From: Bacteroidota bacterium
GTDB taxonomy: Bacteria > Bacteroidota > Ignavibacteria > Tepidaquicellales > Tepidaquicellaceae
Assembly (NCBI GenBank): GCA_018266875.1
Contig: JAFDZR010000016.1
Span: 19,111 to 83,110 of the forward strand
Direction: 5' to 3'
Length of the DNA stretch: 64,000 nt
This document shows positions 1 through 8,555 of the stretch, in pieces. The notes below the pieces were generated by a model. The model had not been told where the DNA came from, ran no database searches, and saw only the letters and a list, made by a program, of their open reading frames with translations. Numbering within the stretch: position 1 is the stretch's first letter; every line of letters starts with the position of its first letter. A program made the translations under genes and the position numbers.

Positions 1-72
1 AAAGAGGATTACGAACTTGCAGCTGAGCTCCGCGACGAAATAAAGAAAATGGAAATCTCAAATTTAAATTAG
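1..72 (+). CDS. C-terminal end of a UVR-motif protein (partial)
   Basis: The window opens inside a reading frame whose last 23 codons read EDYELAAELRDEIKKME followed by a short tail and a TAG stop. This is the UvrB/UvrC (UVR) helical motif. It closes UvrB and also ends McsA-like proteins and the bifunctional-nuclease (DUF151) family, in which a C-terminal UVR motif is common in Bacteroidota. The upstream part lies outside the window, so the parent family cannot be decided. The frame, stop and motif are seen; the family choice is inference. Confidence 0.7.
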   Translation, partial: KEDYELAAELRDEIKKMEISNLN

Positions 73-105
73 CGTTAATTAAATTCATAAAATAATTCTT
101 AATAA

Positions 106-684
106 GTGAAAATAATAATTGCAGTAATTTCAATTCTGTCAATTTTAACTTTCGGAAATTCCTATTCACAGCAATCCGGTCTGATTTTAAAAGACACTCC
201 TTTTACCGGTTTAAAGAAATTATCACTTAACGAAAAGTCCGGCGTTGCCAAGCCCACCGGTCTCCCCTCTTCGGGAGCTGCCGTTGGTTTTAATGTAGGA
301 ACTGCCTTCATTGAAGGCGAGGTTGGTTTTGCAATAGGAGGATTTGCTGAATTAAAAACCGGCGGATTTTCCTTTATTCCACAGGCAAATTACTGGAATC
401 AGAAGAAGCAGAGCAATTTCGAACTTGCAGGACTTGCAAGATTTTATCTCAGTCCGAAAGTCATTATTCCTTATCTGGACGGAGGTCTCGGTGTGAATTT
501 TTATAACTCGGATGTGACAAATTTCACGAAGTTAAGCATTCTCGCCGGAGGAGGAATCGAACTCACTGACCTCGGCGGCTCATTCAATCTTATTTTTGAC
601 GGGAAATATAAACTCATTGTGAACGACAGAGGAAACATTTCGTGTTTCGTATTTACTGCGGGAATGAAATTTCCTTTTAAATAA
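106..684 (+). CDS. Secreted outer-membrane beta-barrel-like protein
   Basis: 192 aa beginning at GTG. Residues 1-21 form a signal peptide (short basic start, hydrophobic core, cleavage after NSYS). The mature part alternates short hydrophobic strands with Gly-rich turns (GFNVGTAFIEGEVGFAIGG; LAGGGIELTDLGGSF) and ends in FTAGMKFPFK, an aromatic last residue group typical of small outer-membrane barrels. No enzyme motif is visible. The gene stands between the UVR gene and coaX and is followed by a strong hairpin terminator, so it is probably a separate unit. I do not recognise a specific family; a porin-like or opacity-like outer-membrane protein is the closest description. Confidence 0.6.
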   Translation: MKIIIAVISILSILTFGNSYSQQSGLILKDTPFTGLKKLSLNEKSGVAKPTGLPSSGAAVGFNVGTAFIEGEVGFAIGGFAELKTGGFSFIPQANYWNQKKQSNFELAGLARFYLSPKVIIPYLDGGLGVNFYNSDVTNFTKLSILAGGGIELTDLGGSFNLIFDGKYKLIVNDRGNISCFVFTAGMKFPFK

Positions 685-705
685 ATTATTAATAATTCAT
701 TTCAG

Positions 706-740
706 AATGCGTAAAAGTAAATTTTCTTTTACGCATTTTT
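706..740 (+). terminator. Rho-independent terminator after the outer-membrane protein gene
   Basis: A perfect 12-bp stem (AATGCGTAAAAG at 706-717, complement at 726-737) with an 8-nt loop is followed by a short T run. It lies 22 bp after the stop at 684 and just before the coaX start at 750. Confidence 0.8.
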
Positions 741-749
741 CATTAAAAA

Positions 750-1505
750 ATGAAAAATCTTCTTATTGACATAGGAAACTCAGATATAAAATCCGCTGAG
801 GGAACACTGAGCGGGATCAGGATATCAGGCTTAAAAAGATTTCCCTATGAGAAGAAATCATTCAAAAAAGATTTTATTGAATTTATTAACAAGACGAACG
901 TAAGCTCCGGAATAAAAAATATCGGGATTTCATCGCTTGACAGTAAAAATGATCTATTCATAAAAAGTGCTTTTAGAAAATTCACTGGCAGGGATCCGTT
1001 CTTTATAAAAATTAATTCAAGACTTCCGGTAAAGATCAGTTACTCCCCCACTCTCGGCACAGACCGTATATGCAGCGCTGCGGCGGCGGAACGGATCTTC
1101 CCCGGGGGAAATGTACTGATAATCGATTTCGGAACAGCGACTACTTATACTTTTGTTTCAAAGGGAATTCTGAAAGGCGGCTTTATAACTCCCGGAATTG
1201 CCACTGCAATAAATTCTCTTCACGAAAAAGCAAAACTTATAAAAGTGCATCCCGTTTTCCCGGACAAATTAATAAACAATAATACCGAACTCAATATTCA
1301 GTCGGGAGTATTATATCAGTCACTGTATTTTACAGAAGGAGCAGTTGCAGAAATGAAAAAAGAATACAAAGATCTTAAGGTAATTGCCACAGGAGGCTTC
1401 TGCGGACTGATAGGAAAAAAAACAGATCAATTCGATGTTGTTGACAAGGAACTAGTACTAAAAGGAATAAATATTATAATACAATACAATGAAGATAATA
1501 ACTAA
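750..1505 (+). CDS. coaX: Type III pantothenate kinase
   Basis: 251 aa, the usual CoaX length. It phosphorylates pantothenate to 4'-phosphopantothenate, the first step of coenzyme A synthesis, in the cytoplasm. The ASKHA-fold markers are present: an N-terminal DIGNSDIK phosphate-1 motif (residues 7-14), GTDRICSAAAA around residue 103, DFGTATTYTF (phosphate-2) near residue 125, GGFITPGI, and the ATGGF adenosine motif near the C-terminus. The ATG directly follows the upstream terminator and has no clear Shine-Dalgarno sequence, as is common in Bacteroidota. The end overlaps yjbQ by 17 bp, so the two are probably translated together. Confidence 0.95.
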   Translation: MKNLLIDIGNSDIKSAEGTLSGIRISGLKRFPYEKKSFKKDFIEFINKTNVSSGIKNIGISSLDSKNDLFIKSAFRKFTGRDPFFIKINSRLPVKISYSPTLGTDRICSAAAAERIFPGGNVLIIDFGTATTYTFVSKGILKGGFITPGIATAINSLHEKAKLIKVHPVFPDKLINNNTELNIQSGVLYQSLYFTEGAVAEMKKEYKDLKVIATGGFCGLIGKKTDQFDVVDKELVLKGINIIIQYNEDNN

Positions 1506-1908
1506 GGAAATTATACTTCAGAGCAGAGGCAACTGCAACATTATTGACTTAACGGATGAAACCCAGAAGATACTCAACGAAACAAATCTTCTGGAGGGAA
1601 GCTGCGGTATTTTTTCAATCGGCTCTACTGCGGCGGTTACTACAATTGAATATGAACCCGGACTGCTCAGGGACATACCAAGGATACTGGACAAACTTAT
1701 CCCGCAGTTCTCAAAATATTATCACAACGAAACCTGGGGAGACGGAAACGGTCATGCTCATATACGGTCGGCTCTGATCGGGACTTCACTGAACGTACCG
1801 TTCAGAAACGGAATGCTGATGCTCGGCACATGGCAGCAGATTGTTCTGATTGATTTTGATAATAAAAAAAGAACAAGAAGGGTGGCAATTCAGGTCACGG
1901 GGAAATAA
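1489..1908 (+). CDS. yjbQ: YjbQ family (UPF0047) protein
   Basis: 139 aa, full length for the family. Diagnostic blocks are GSTAAVTTIEYEPGL near residue 45 and the metal-binding C-terminal block containing HNETWGDGNGHAHIRSALIG followed by GTWQQIVLIDFD. Family members have been described as secondary thiamine-phosphate synthase enzymes; the physiological role is not settled. The start overlaps the end of coaX in another frame, and the next gene begins within about 10 bp, so coaX, yjbQ and the glycosyltransferase form a tight run. Confidence 0.92.
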   Translation: MKIITKEIILQSRGNCNIIDLTDETQKILNETNLLEGSCGIFSIGSTAAVTTIEYEPGLLRDIPRILDKLIPQFSKYYHNETWGDGNGHAHIRSALIGTSLNVPFRNGMLMLGTWQQIVLIDFDNKKRTRRVAIQVTGK

Positions 1909-1915
1909 TCAGGAA

Positions 1916-3397
1916 TTGAAGACAAAAATATTCTTACTGCTGATAATAATACTTTCCGCTGTTCTCAGGATCTATGATATAGAGACCAAGAACATGTGGT
2001 TTGACGAGATATTTTCTTGGAAGCTTTCTCAGAGCTCATTCAAGGATATTATAATTCAGACTTCGGGAGACATACACCCGCCTTTTTATTACATGCTTCT
2101 CAGTATCTGGACATCTGTTTTTTCGGACAGCATTTTTTCAATGAGAATGATGAGCGTATTATTCGGAATTCTGTCAATTGTCTTTATTTACAGAATATCC
2201 GGGATGATATTTGAAAGCAAGACAAGTGTTTTTTTTGTATTGCTGCTGTATGCCGTATCGCCTGTAAATATTTTTTACTCGCAGGAAGTCAGAATGCTGA
2301 ACCTGAATTTATTCCTGTGCCTCGGATCTGTGTATTTCTTTCTTATGTCTTTAAAAAATAATTCCGGGAGATATATACTGCTGTTTATTTTGTTTTCCGT
2401 GCTTGCTGTATATACTCACTATTTCGCTCTGCTGATAGTATTCACTGAGTTCATAGTTTTACTTTTGAAAATAATTTTCAGAAAGTCTTCTTTTAAAAAT
2501 TTGAAAAAACAGTTTGCAGGTCTGATTGCAGTCAACATTCTGTTTATTCCCTGGTATCCGGTTTTTTTCAGACAGGTTTCCAAAGGTCAGCCATGGAGGA
2601 CTGTTCTGTCCTTCAAAGATACCGGTTTGAATTTTCTCGCTTATTTCAAAGATGTTTTTCTGAGCGCATATTTTTCATTTGAGCCCTCATACATACAATA
2701 TCTTTCGGTTTTTATAAGCTACATTATTCTTGCATATCTTTTATATTCACTTTTCAAATATATCAGCTCGGGGGAAAATATGATGAATGATTTCAATTAT
2801 ACTGTATTGTTTTTTTACATTCCACTTGCAATCGCTTTATTGATCTCATTCAGACAGAGCATAGTATTCTCAAGATATCTCAGCATTATCATTCCGTTTT
2901 TTATCATCACTCTTTTGTTTTTTTCTGACAGACTTTACAAGAAAAAATTCACAGTAGTTTTATTTATGTTCCTCTTTGCCGTAAGCAGTCTCGGGACTTA
3001 CATAAATTATGAAAACAAATTCAAGAACAATGATTACAGAAAAATAACAGCTTATCTGGAAGAAAATATAATCAGCGGAGATAAGATTATTCCTGAACCA
3101 CATTTTATGGGATTCGGCATTGAATATTACATAAAGCATTCAGTTACAAGGCTTCCCGGTCCGGAAACGCTTGGGTGGGACCTGAAGATGCAGCTGGATT
3201 CAATCAGAAACAGACCGGACATAAGTTCATTCTGGCTGATACTCGATTACAGTTCTCTTGAAAATGAGAATTATTACACCGCGGAAAAAGATTTAAAGGA
3301 TATCGGATATGAAAAAAAAGAAAGCCGGACATTTTATATAATTCCTGCAAAAGTCAGTGTCAGCAGGTATATTAAATCCGGAGAAACAATCAAATAA
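1916..3397 (+). CDS. GT39-like polytopic membrane glycosyltransferase
   Basis: About 493 aa with roughly 11 hydrophobic segments. The first periplasmic loop holds WFDEIFSW followed by DIHPPFYY, matching the GT-C fold of the ArnT/PMT group: an acidic catalytic dyad and a His-Pro-Pro motif. These enzymes move a sugar from a polyprenyl-phosphate donor to lipid or protein on the outer face of the inner membrane; the acceptor here is unknown. An open frame extends to an ATG at 1850, but that stretch overlaps yjbQ and encodes a charged non-membrane leader. The TTG at 1916 gives a normal start (KTKIFLLL) directly before the first helix, so I prefer it. Confidence 0.8.
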   Translation: MKTKIFLLLIIILSAVLRIYDIETKNMWFDEIFSWKLSQSSFKDIIIQTSGDIHPPFYYMLLSIWTSVFSDSIFSMRMMSVLFGILSIVFIYRISGMIFESKTSVFFVLLLYAVSPVNIFYSQEVRMLNLNLFLCLGSVYFFLMSLKNNSGRYILLFILFSVLAVYTHYFALLIVFTEFIVLLLKIIFRKSSFKNLKKQFAGLIAVNILFIPWYPVFFRQVSKGQPWRTVLSFKDTGLNFLAYFKDVFLSAYFSFEPSYIQYLSVFISYIILAYLLYSLFKYISSGENMMNDFNYTVLFFYIPLAIALLISFRQSIVFSRYLSIIIPFFIITLLFFSDRLYKKKFTVVLFMFLFAVSSLGTYINYENKFKNNDYRKITAYLEENIISGDKIIPEPHFMGFGIEYYIKHSVTRLPGPETLGWDLKMQLDSIRNRPDISSFWLILDYSSLENENYYTAEKDLKDIGYEKKESRTFYIIPAKVSVSRYIKSGETIK

Positions 3398-3499
3398 AAA
3401 ATTAAGAAAATATTAAAATTTGCTGAATTCTTTATCTTTACTTTTAGGTATAATTAACTTAATTTAAATCAAATTTTACAATAATTATCATAAAAATTA

Positions 3500-5617
3500 A
3501 TGTCCCAGTTAATACTCCGTTTGTTTTTTTTTTCTGTTAAAAAAGTAAATTCCCACAGAATAAAATTTCTTATCACAGCCATTCTGACCTTTGTTTTTAC
3601 ATCTTTTTATTATTATCCGGGCGATATACAGGACGATGTAAATAATTTATTTACAAATGTAGGAAATATCGCACTTACTATTACCAATTACGGCACTATC
3701 GGGAACGGGTTCGTGAATTTCCCGAATCAGCCTTCCTGTCAGTATCCTAAGAATTCCGGCATAGAAAATTTATTTGTCGGCGGTATATGGGTCGGCGGAT
3801 CAAAAGCAGGACAGATACTCGTTTCTACAGGAGCAGTTGACGTTTCAAGCGCAAACCGTGGAGAGGGATTTGAATTTTCAAATTCTCCGGGTCAGAGAAT
3901 TTTAGAGAGATCATCTCTGCAGAGTTCTCCGAATTACAGACCTGACGCAGTTTCCCATCAGGACTTTGTTTGTGAATTCCTTGATACAAATACAGTCGTA
4001 AACGGAACTCCCATTGTTAATCACAATCCCATGGGCGTTAAAGTTCTTCTTGAATCATACTGCTATGATTTCAATTTCGCAAATAACTGGGTAATTCTTA
4101 ATTATAAAATTCTCAATATCGGATATAACGGAGACACTTCTCCTATCGACAGTCTGTATATCGGTCTGTGGGCGGACGGCGTAGTCAGGAATACAAACAT
4201 TACGCCTCCCGGAGGAACATCTTTTTATAATAAAGGCGCTGACGGATATGACAGCACACTGAGAATGTGGTATGAATATGACTACAACGGCGATCCGGGA
4301 TTTACCGATACTTATATTTCATTTAAACTTCTCGGATTAGATCCAAAACCTTCACAGGAAAACATCAACAGCAGGACAAAATATTCAATATGGCAGTTCA
4401 GAAATTCAACCGGAATATTATATCTTTCTCCGACTGTCGATCAGAGCTCGCAGAACGGCGGCGGAAAATATGAGAAATTGGCTGGATATTTAAGCGTTTC
4501 TCCTCCGGATTCTCTGAGTAATCCATCCGTTCCGTCGAGGAATGATGAATTAAGACATACGCCCAATAACCGTTCGACAATTATTTCATACGGACCATTC
4601 CACAAAGATAACGGCGACAAATTTTCACTGCGCTATCTGCAGGACACTGTAAATATTGTATTTGCAGTTATATGCGCTAAAAAAACAGGAACTGATCCTA
4701 CGACATGGGATTCAGCTTTTCAGAGACAGAATCTGAACATCTCAGCCGGATGGGCTCAAAGCGCTTATGACAACGGTTACAGACTTCCATCTCCGCCTGA
4801 TATTCCGAAACTAAAAACCGTGCTTGAAGATAAGAGAGTAACTCTTTTCTGGGCTGCGAATTCGGAAAGATCAGTGGATCCGATCTCAAACAAAATGGAC
4901 TTTGAAGGATACAGGATCTACAGAACAAATCCGGGAGCGGATCTGAATCTGAGCGTGGATCTTACCGAACAGTTAAAGCTCGTCGGGGATTTTGACAGCG
5001 TCAACAATATCGGGAATAATACAGGTTTTAATTTTATCAAACTGACAAAGCCGAAATACTTTGACGGCGATACCACTCCTTACTATTATACATTTGATTT
5101 CCCGAATCAGCTGAACGGATTTCAATACATTTATTCGGTGACTGCATATGACAAAGGAGATGTCACGCAGAATCTCGGTTCACTGGAAAGCAGTATTCTC
5201 AGTAATTCACAGAGAATTGTAGTCGGCACTCCGGCTAACAATGAAGCTTCGGCCGAAGTTGGCGTTTATCCGAATCCGTATTACGGCAGCGCCGTCTGGG
5301 ACGGAACAGGCAATAAAAAAGAACTGCTGCGGAAAATATATTTTTACAATCTTCCTTCCAACTGCGAGATCACTGTCTGGACAATTGCCGGAGATCTTGT
5401 GGATAAATTCACTCATGACGCATCTACATACAACGGCAGCGATATTGAATGGTTCACTACTTATTCCGACGGAACGCAGAAATTCGCAGGCGGAGAACAT
5501 GCATGGGACCTTATAACTAAAAATGAACAGGCCATTGCATCAGGATTGTATATGTTCACTGTAAAAGACAATAATACGGGTGAAGTAAAAAAAGGAAAGT
5601 TTGTAATAATTAAATAA
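3500..5617 (+). CDS. Secreted T9SS cargo protein with divergent C-terminal sorting domain
   Basis: 705 aa. An N-terminal hydrophobic segment (about residues 22-40) after a basic stretch acts as signal sequence. The body is Gly/Asn/Asp-rich beta-strand sequence without enzyme motifs. A fibronectin-III-like stretch lies around residues 440-560 (KTVLEDKRVTLFWAANSE...YSVTAYD). The C-terminus begins VGVYPNPYYGSAVW and ends GLYMFTVKD...KKGKFVIIK, a variant of the T9SS type A domain in which YPNPYY replaces YPNPFNP. It is probably exported and anchored on or released from the cell surface. The next three genes follow in the same direction (sorting-domain protein, lipoprotein, TonB receptor). The function is unknown. 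Confidence 0.75.
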   Translation: MSQLILRLFFFSVKKVNSHRIKFLITAILTFVFTSFYYYPGDIQDDVNNLFTNVGNIALTITNYGTIGNGFVNFPNQPSCQYPKNSGIENLFVGGIWVGGSKAGQILVSTGAVDVSSANRGEGFEFSNSPGQRILERSSLQSSPNYRPDAVSHQDFVCEFLDTNTVVNGTPIVNHNPMGVKVLLESYCYDFNFANNWVILNYKILNIGYNGDTSPIDSLYIGLWADGVVRNTNITPPGGTSFYNKGADGYDSTLRMWYEYDYNGDPGFTDTYISFKLLGLDPKPSQENINSRTKYSIWQFRNSTGILYLSPTVDQSSQNGGGKYEKLAGYLSVSPPDSLSNPSVPSRNDELRHTPNNRSTIISYGPFHKDNGDKFSLRYLQDTVNIVFAVICAKKTGTDPTTWDSAFQRQNLNISAGWAQSAYDNGYRLPSPPDIPKLKTVLEDKRVTLFWAANSERSVDPISNKMDFEGYRIYRTNPGADLNLSVDLTEQLKLVGDFDSVNNIGNNTGFNFIKLTKPKYFDGDTTPYYYTFDFPNQLNGFQYIYSVTAYDKGDVTQNLGSLESSILSNSQRIVVGTPANNEASAEVGVYPNPYYGSAVWDGTGNKKELLRKIYFYNLPSNCEITVWTIAGDLVDKFTHDASTYNGSDIEWFTTYSDGTQKFAGGEHAWDLITKNEQAIASGLYMFTVKDNNTGEVKKGKFVIIK

Positions 5618-5721
5618 GTTTAAATTAAATTAAAAAGATTAAATAATATTAATTAATTTTAAAATCGCACTGAATACAATTTCAAAAATAAACTAACATA
5701 ATTAATAAAAAAAATACAATC

Positions 5722-8025
5722 ATGAAAAAATTAAGACACCTGCCGGTTATATTAATAGCCGCTTACATTGTGTATTCGATCGGGTTCAATGTAATGAACC
5801 TGAATTATACTAATGTAACTTTGCAGCAGATACAGACAAAACCTGCTGATTCACTAGTGCTCGGAAGAGACGGATCCGACCTTAACGGCGATTCAGTTCA
5901 GTTCGTTGCAAGAGTAGTTGCTCCGCCGAGAGTTTCCCCCGCCAATAATGATTTCAGAACAATGCTCAGGGGAACAACTAGCTGGACATGTTATGCTCAG
6001 GATACAGCCAACGGTTTATTCGGCGGTATTGTAATCAGACAGAGCGGAAGAGGTCCCCAGACTGCCATTGACCTTGTTGACACCGGAACGATCATAAGAG
6101 TCCGCGGAGTGGTTCAGGAATTCGGCGCTACCAGCGGAGCTCCGTTTGCCAATACCCTAACTCAGCTTGCGCTTGATACCATTTCAGGTTATACAATTGA
6201 CATACTTCAGTCAGGCGGAGCATCAAAAAGACCTGCACCGATCCCTGTCAATATTTCGGATTTTGCCAACGGAGATTATCCAAACGGCGGTTCAATCAAC
6301 TATGTTGACGGTGAGAAATACGAAGGAATGTATATTGAAGTAAGAAACGTCACAGTTGCAGGCGGAATCGGAAACAGACAACCATGGAGTATTATAGATG
6401 ATAACGGAAACAGAATGTATATCAGAGATTTTTCAAACTTCTTTTCAACTTCACCTTCAGGAGATACATTAAGACCATGGACACATCCTTCGATCGGAAC
6501 TGTAGTTGAATATGTAAGAGGAGTAATAATCAACGCAAATAATGAAGGCGCATTCGGAAGCCAGCTTCCTTACGTAATTGTCCCTATTTATCCTAACGAT
6601 CTCAGTCTTGGAAATCCTCCTCCGCAGCTTTCAAGTCCGACAAGAAGTCCCGGAGTCCCTACGCCGAATGACAGTGTTACCGTCAGCGTAACTGCAGTGG
6701 ATCCTGGTCTGAGCGTTTCTTCAATCACTGACATGAAAGTCTTTTTCAGATCAAATAACGGAGCTTTCCAGAGCAAGAATATGCCTCTGGTAACAGGAAA
6801 TATATTTTCAACAAAAATGCCTCCGGCTCCGCTTGGTACGCTTGTGGAATATTTCTTCAGAGCAGAGGACAATTCAGCGGGAGTAAAACTTCTTCCTTCT
6901 GATACTTTAAGATCCAAACTTTTTTATGTTGTAAGATCAAGCGATTCGATGTCAGTTCAGGATGTTCAATTCTGCCCTAACAACGGCGGAAGATCCGGCT
7001 TCGAGGGATTTGACGTAAGAGGAGTGGAAGGAATTGTAACAGCTGATACATCAGACATTCCCGGAATCAGTTTCTCAAGCTCCGGCGGAAATCAGACTGC
7101 GCCGAGAAGAGTAATTATTCAGAACGGTCAGGGACCAAACAGCGGTATCTGGATCTCAGGAAATCCGACTGACGCATTAAGAAAAGGAGACAGAGTAAGA
7201 GTTGCCGGAACAGTTGAAGAAAACTTCAGCGTAACCAGGATCAACGTAGCATCAGCTTCGGGAATTACTCTTATTTCACAGGGAAATCCCCAGCCAGCTC
7301 CGGAGATCGTAACTACAAGCATGATAAATAATGCAGCACAGGACGGTGACATGGCTGTGGAAGTATGGGAAAGTGTATTACTAAGATTAAACGTACCTGT
7401 AACGATCAACTGTGTAAACGCCGCAACAGGCGTAGCGTGTACGACAATAGATCCTCTTCCTGACACAACATTCAGAAGAAACTTCGGAGAGATACTTGTT
7501 TCTGACAATTCAAATGTAAACGCCAGGATAGAGCTTCAGGACGGTAATCATACATTCACAAACAACTGGGACGGTCTGCAGAATCCTCCGCAGCCGGGAT
7601 ATACGCTTCTGACAAAGAATGACATTATTTCTTATGTAGAGGGAATATTGTATTTTTCATTTACAAACTACAAATTAACACCGAGAAAGAATCCGGATTT
7701 CGGAACTGTAACAACTGTAGGAATCGTGAATAATGTTGAGAATGTAAACAGTTACTATCTCTCGCAGAACTATCCGAATCCTTTCAATCCGACTACGAAA
7801 ATTACATTCAACCTGCCTGTTTCAGGAAGTGTATCTCTGAAAATATATGACATCCTCGGCAGGGAAATGAGGACACTTGTAAATGAAGTCAGGAATGCAG
7901 GAACTTACAATGTCAGTTTCAACGGAATTGACCTTTCGAGCGGAGTTTATTTTTATAAACTCGATGCAGTAGGAAGAGACGGCAACAGATTTGTAATGAC
8001 AAAGAGAATGGTTCTGATCAAGTAA
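5722..8025 (+). CDS. Secreted OB-fold/bacterial-Ig protein with T9SS type A sorting domain
   Basis: 767 aa. An N-terminal hydrophobic segment precedes OB-fold-like repeats of the type used in surface and nuclease-associated proteins of Bacteroidota: one near residues 50-290 (VRGVVQEFG...) and another near 410-640 (VEGIVTADT...GDRVRVAGTVEENFSVTRI). An Ig-like stretch lies between them (residues 300-395). The end is a textbook T9SS type A domain, YYLSQNYPNPFNPTTKI through SSGVYFYKLDA to KRMVLIK. The catalytic role is unknown and no active-site motif is seen. A hairpin follows the stop, and a degenerate second copy of the sorting domain lies 330 bp downstream. Confidence 0.85.
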   Translation: MKKLRHLPVILIAAYIVYSIGFNVMNLNYTNVTLQQIQTKPADSLVLGRDGSDLNGDSVQFVARVVAPPRVSPANNDFRTMLRGTTSWTCYAQDTANGLFGGIVIRQSGRGPQTAIDLVDTGTIIRVRGVVQEFGATSGAPFANTLTQLALDTISGYTIDILQSGGASKRPAPIPVNISDFANGDYPNGGSINYVDGEKYEGMYIEVRNVTVAGGIGNRQPWSIIDDNGNRMYIRDFSNFFSTSPSGDTLRPWTHPSIGTVVEYVRGVIINANNEGAFGSQLPYVIVPIYPNDLSLGNPPPQLSSPTRSPGVPTPNDSVTVSVTAVDPGLSVSSITDMKVFFRSNNGAFQSKNMPLVTGNIFSTKMPPAPLGTLVEYFFRAEDNSAGVKLLPSDTLRSKLFYVVRSSDSMSVQDVQFCPNNGGRSGFEGFDVRGVEGIVTADTSDIPGISFSSSGGNQTAPRRVIIQNGQGPNSGIWISGNPTDALRKGDRVRVAGTVEENFSVTRINVASASGITLISQGNPQPAPEIVTTSMINNAAQDGDMAVEVWESVLLRLNVPVTINCVNAATGVACTTIDPLPDTTFRRNFGEILVSDNSNVNARIELQDGNHTFTNNWDGLQNPPQPGYTLLTKNDIISYVEGILYFSFTNYKLTPRKNPDFGTVTTVGIVNNVENVNSYYLSQNYPNPFNPTTKITFNLPVSGSVSLKIYDILGREMRTLVNEVRNAGTYNVSFNGIDLSSGVYFYKLDAVGRDGNRFVMTKRMVLIK

Positions 8026-8052
8026 TATAATTCAGCAACAGATAATATTTTT

Positions 8053-8080
8053 GTCAGAGTCCGTGCAAGCGGACTCTGAC
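8053..8080 (+). terminator. Stem-loop after the sorting-domain gene, possible terminator
   Basis: A perfect 11-bp inverted repeat (GTCAGAGTCCG, 6-nt loop, CGGACTCTGAC) starts 28 bp after the stop at 8025. The T run is weak and displaced (TTTTTT at about 8094), so termination is likely but not certain. Confidence 0.55.
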
Positions 8081-8241
8081 TATTTGAAAATGCTTTTTTG
8101 CCTCTAAGGCTCGAAGACTCAAAGGTAAAAAAAACTTGACCACTGAGACTTGAACGGTACCACCCGGGAGCAGTGACAGAAAGAAAAGATATTGGAAAAT
8201 ATTTAAAAAAGTATTTGAATTATTTTATATTCGCGCCGTTG

Positions 8242-8273
8242 TTGGTCTTAGTGAGAGAAGCGAGCGTGACCAA
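8242..8273 (+). repeat. Dispersed hairpin element, copy 1
   Basis: An inverted repeat TTGGTC...GACCAA encloses TTAGTGAGAGAAGCGAGCGT. The same element, on the opposite strand and with few differences, is found at 52616-52653. It sits in the intergenic stretch between the sorting-domain gene and a sorting-domain remnant. The rest of 8081-8354 shows no gene or recognisable signal. Confidence 0.6.
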
Positions 8274-8354
8274 AAAGTTTGAAGAGATTTAACAGAGATT
8301 AAAAAGTTTGTAAAGTGCAAACTTTTTGGAACAACAAAAACGGCACTTTGAATC

Positions 8355-8503
8355 TTGTGAATAAATTTCAGCAGCGCGGAAGGTATTCAGGTGCATTAAA
8401 CGGAAGTAATTTAGCAAGCAGAGTATATTTCTATAAACTTGATGCAACCGGCAAAGACGGAATTAATTTTTTAATTACGAAGAGAATGATTCCGGGAAAA
8501 TAA
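8355..8503 (+). pseudogene. Degenerate fragment of a T9SS sorting domain
   Basis: An open frame at 8315-8503 (62 codons) encodes, from about 8355, LVNKFQQRGRYSGALNGSNL followed by ASRVYFYKLDATGKDG and KRMIPGK. This lines up with the last 50 residues of the protein ending at 8025 (LVNEVRNAGTYNVSFNGIDL, SSGVYFYKLDAVGRDG, KRMVLIK). The YPNPFNP half, any signal peptide and any passenger domain are missing. It is best read as the tail of a decayed duplicate cargo gene. Some or all of this short frame may still be translated, but there is no evidence for that. Confidence 0.7.
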
Positions 8504-8555
8504 TTCTTATGAGCACAATTTATATACTAAAATTTACTATTTAACATTTATCTAT

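Noticed and set aside
1850..1915. Upstream extension of the GT39-like gene to ATG 1850
   Set aside because: It overlaps yjbQ by 59 bp and adds a charged leader before the first membrane helix; TTG 1916 gives a normal start.
3420..3454. Possible -35/-10 promoter (TTGCTG and TATAAT) before the gene at 3500
   Set aside because: The boxes are 23 bp apart, too far for a sigma-70 promoter, and there is no TAnnTTTG box in register.
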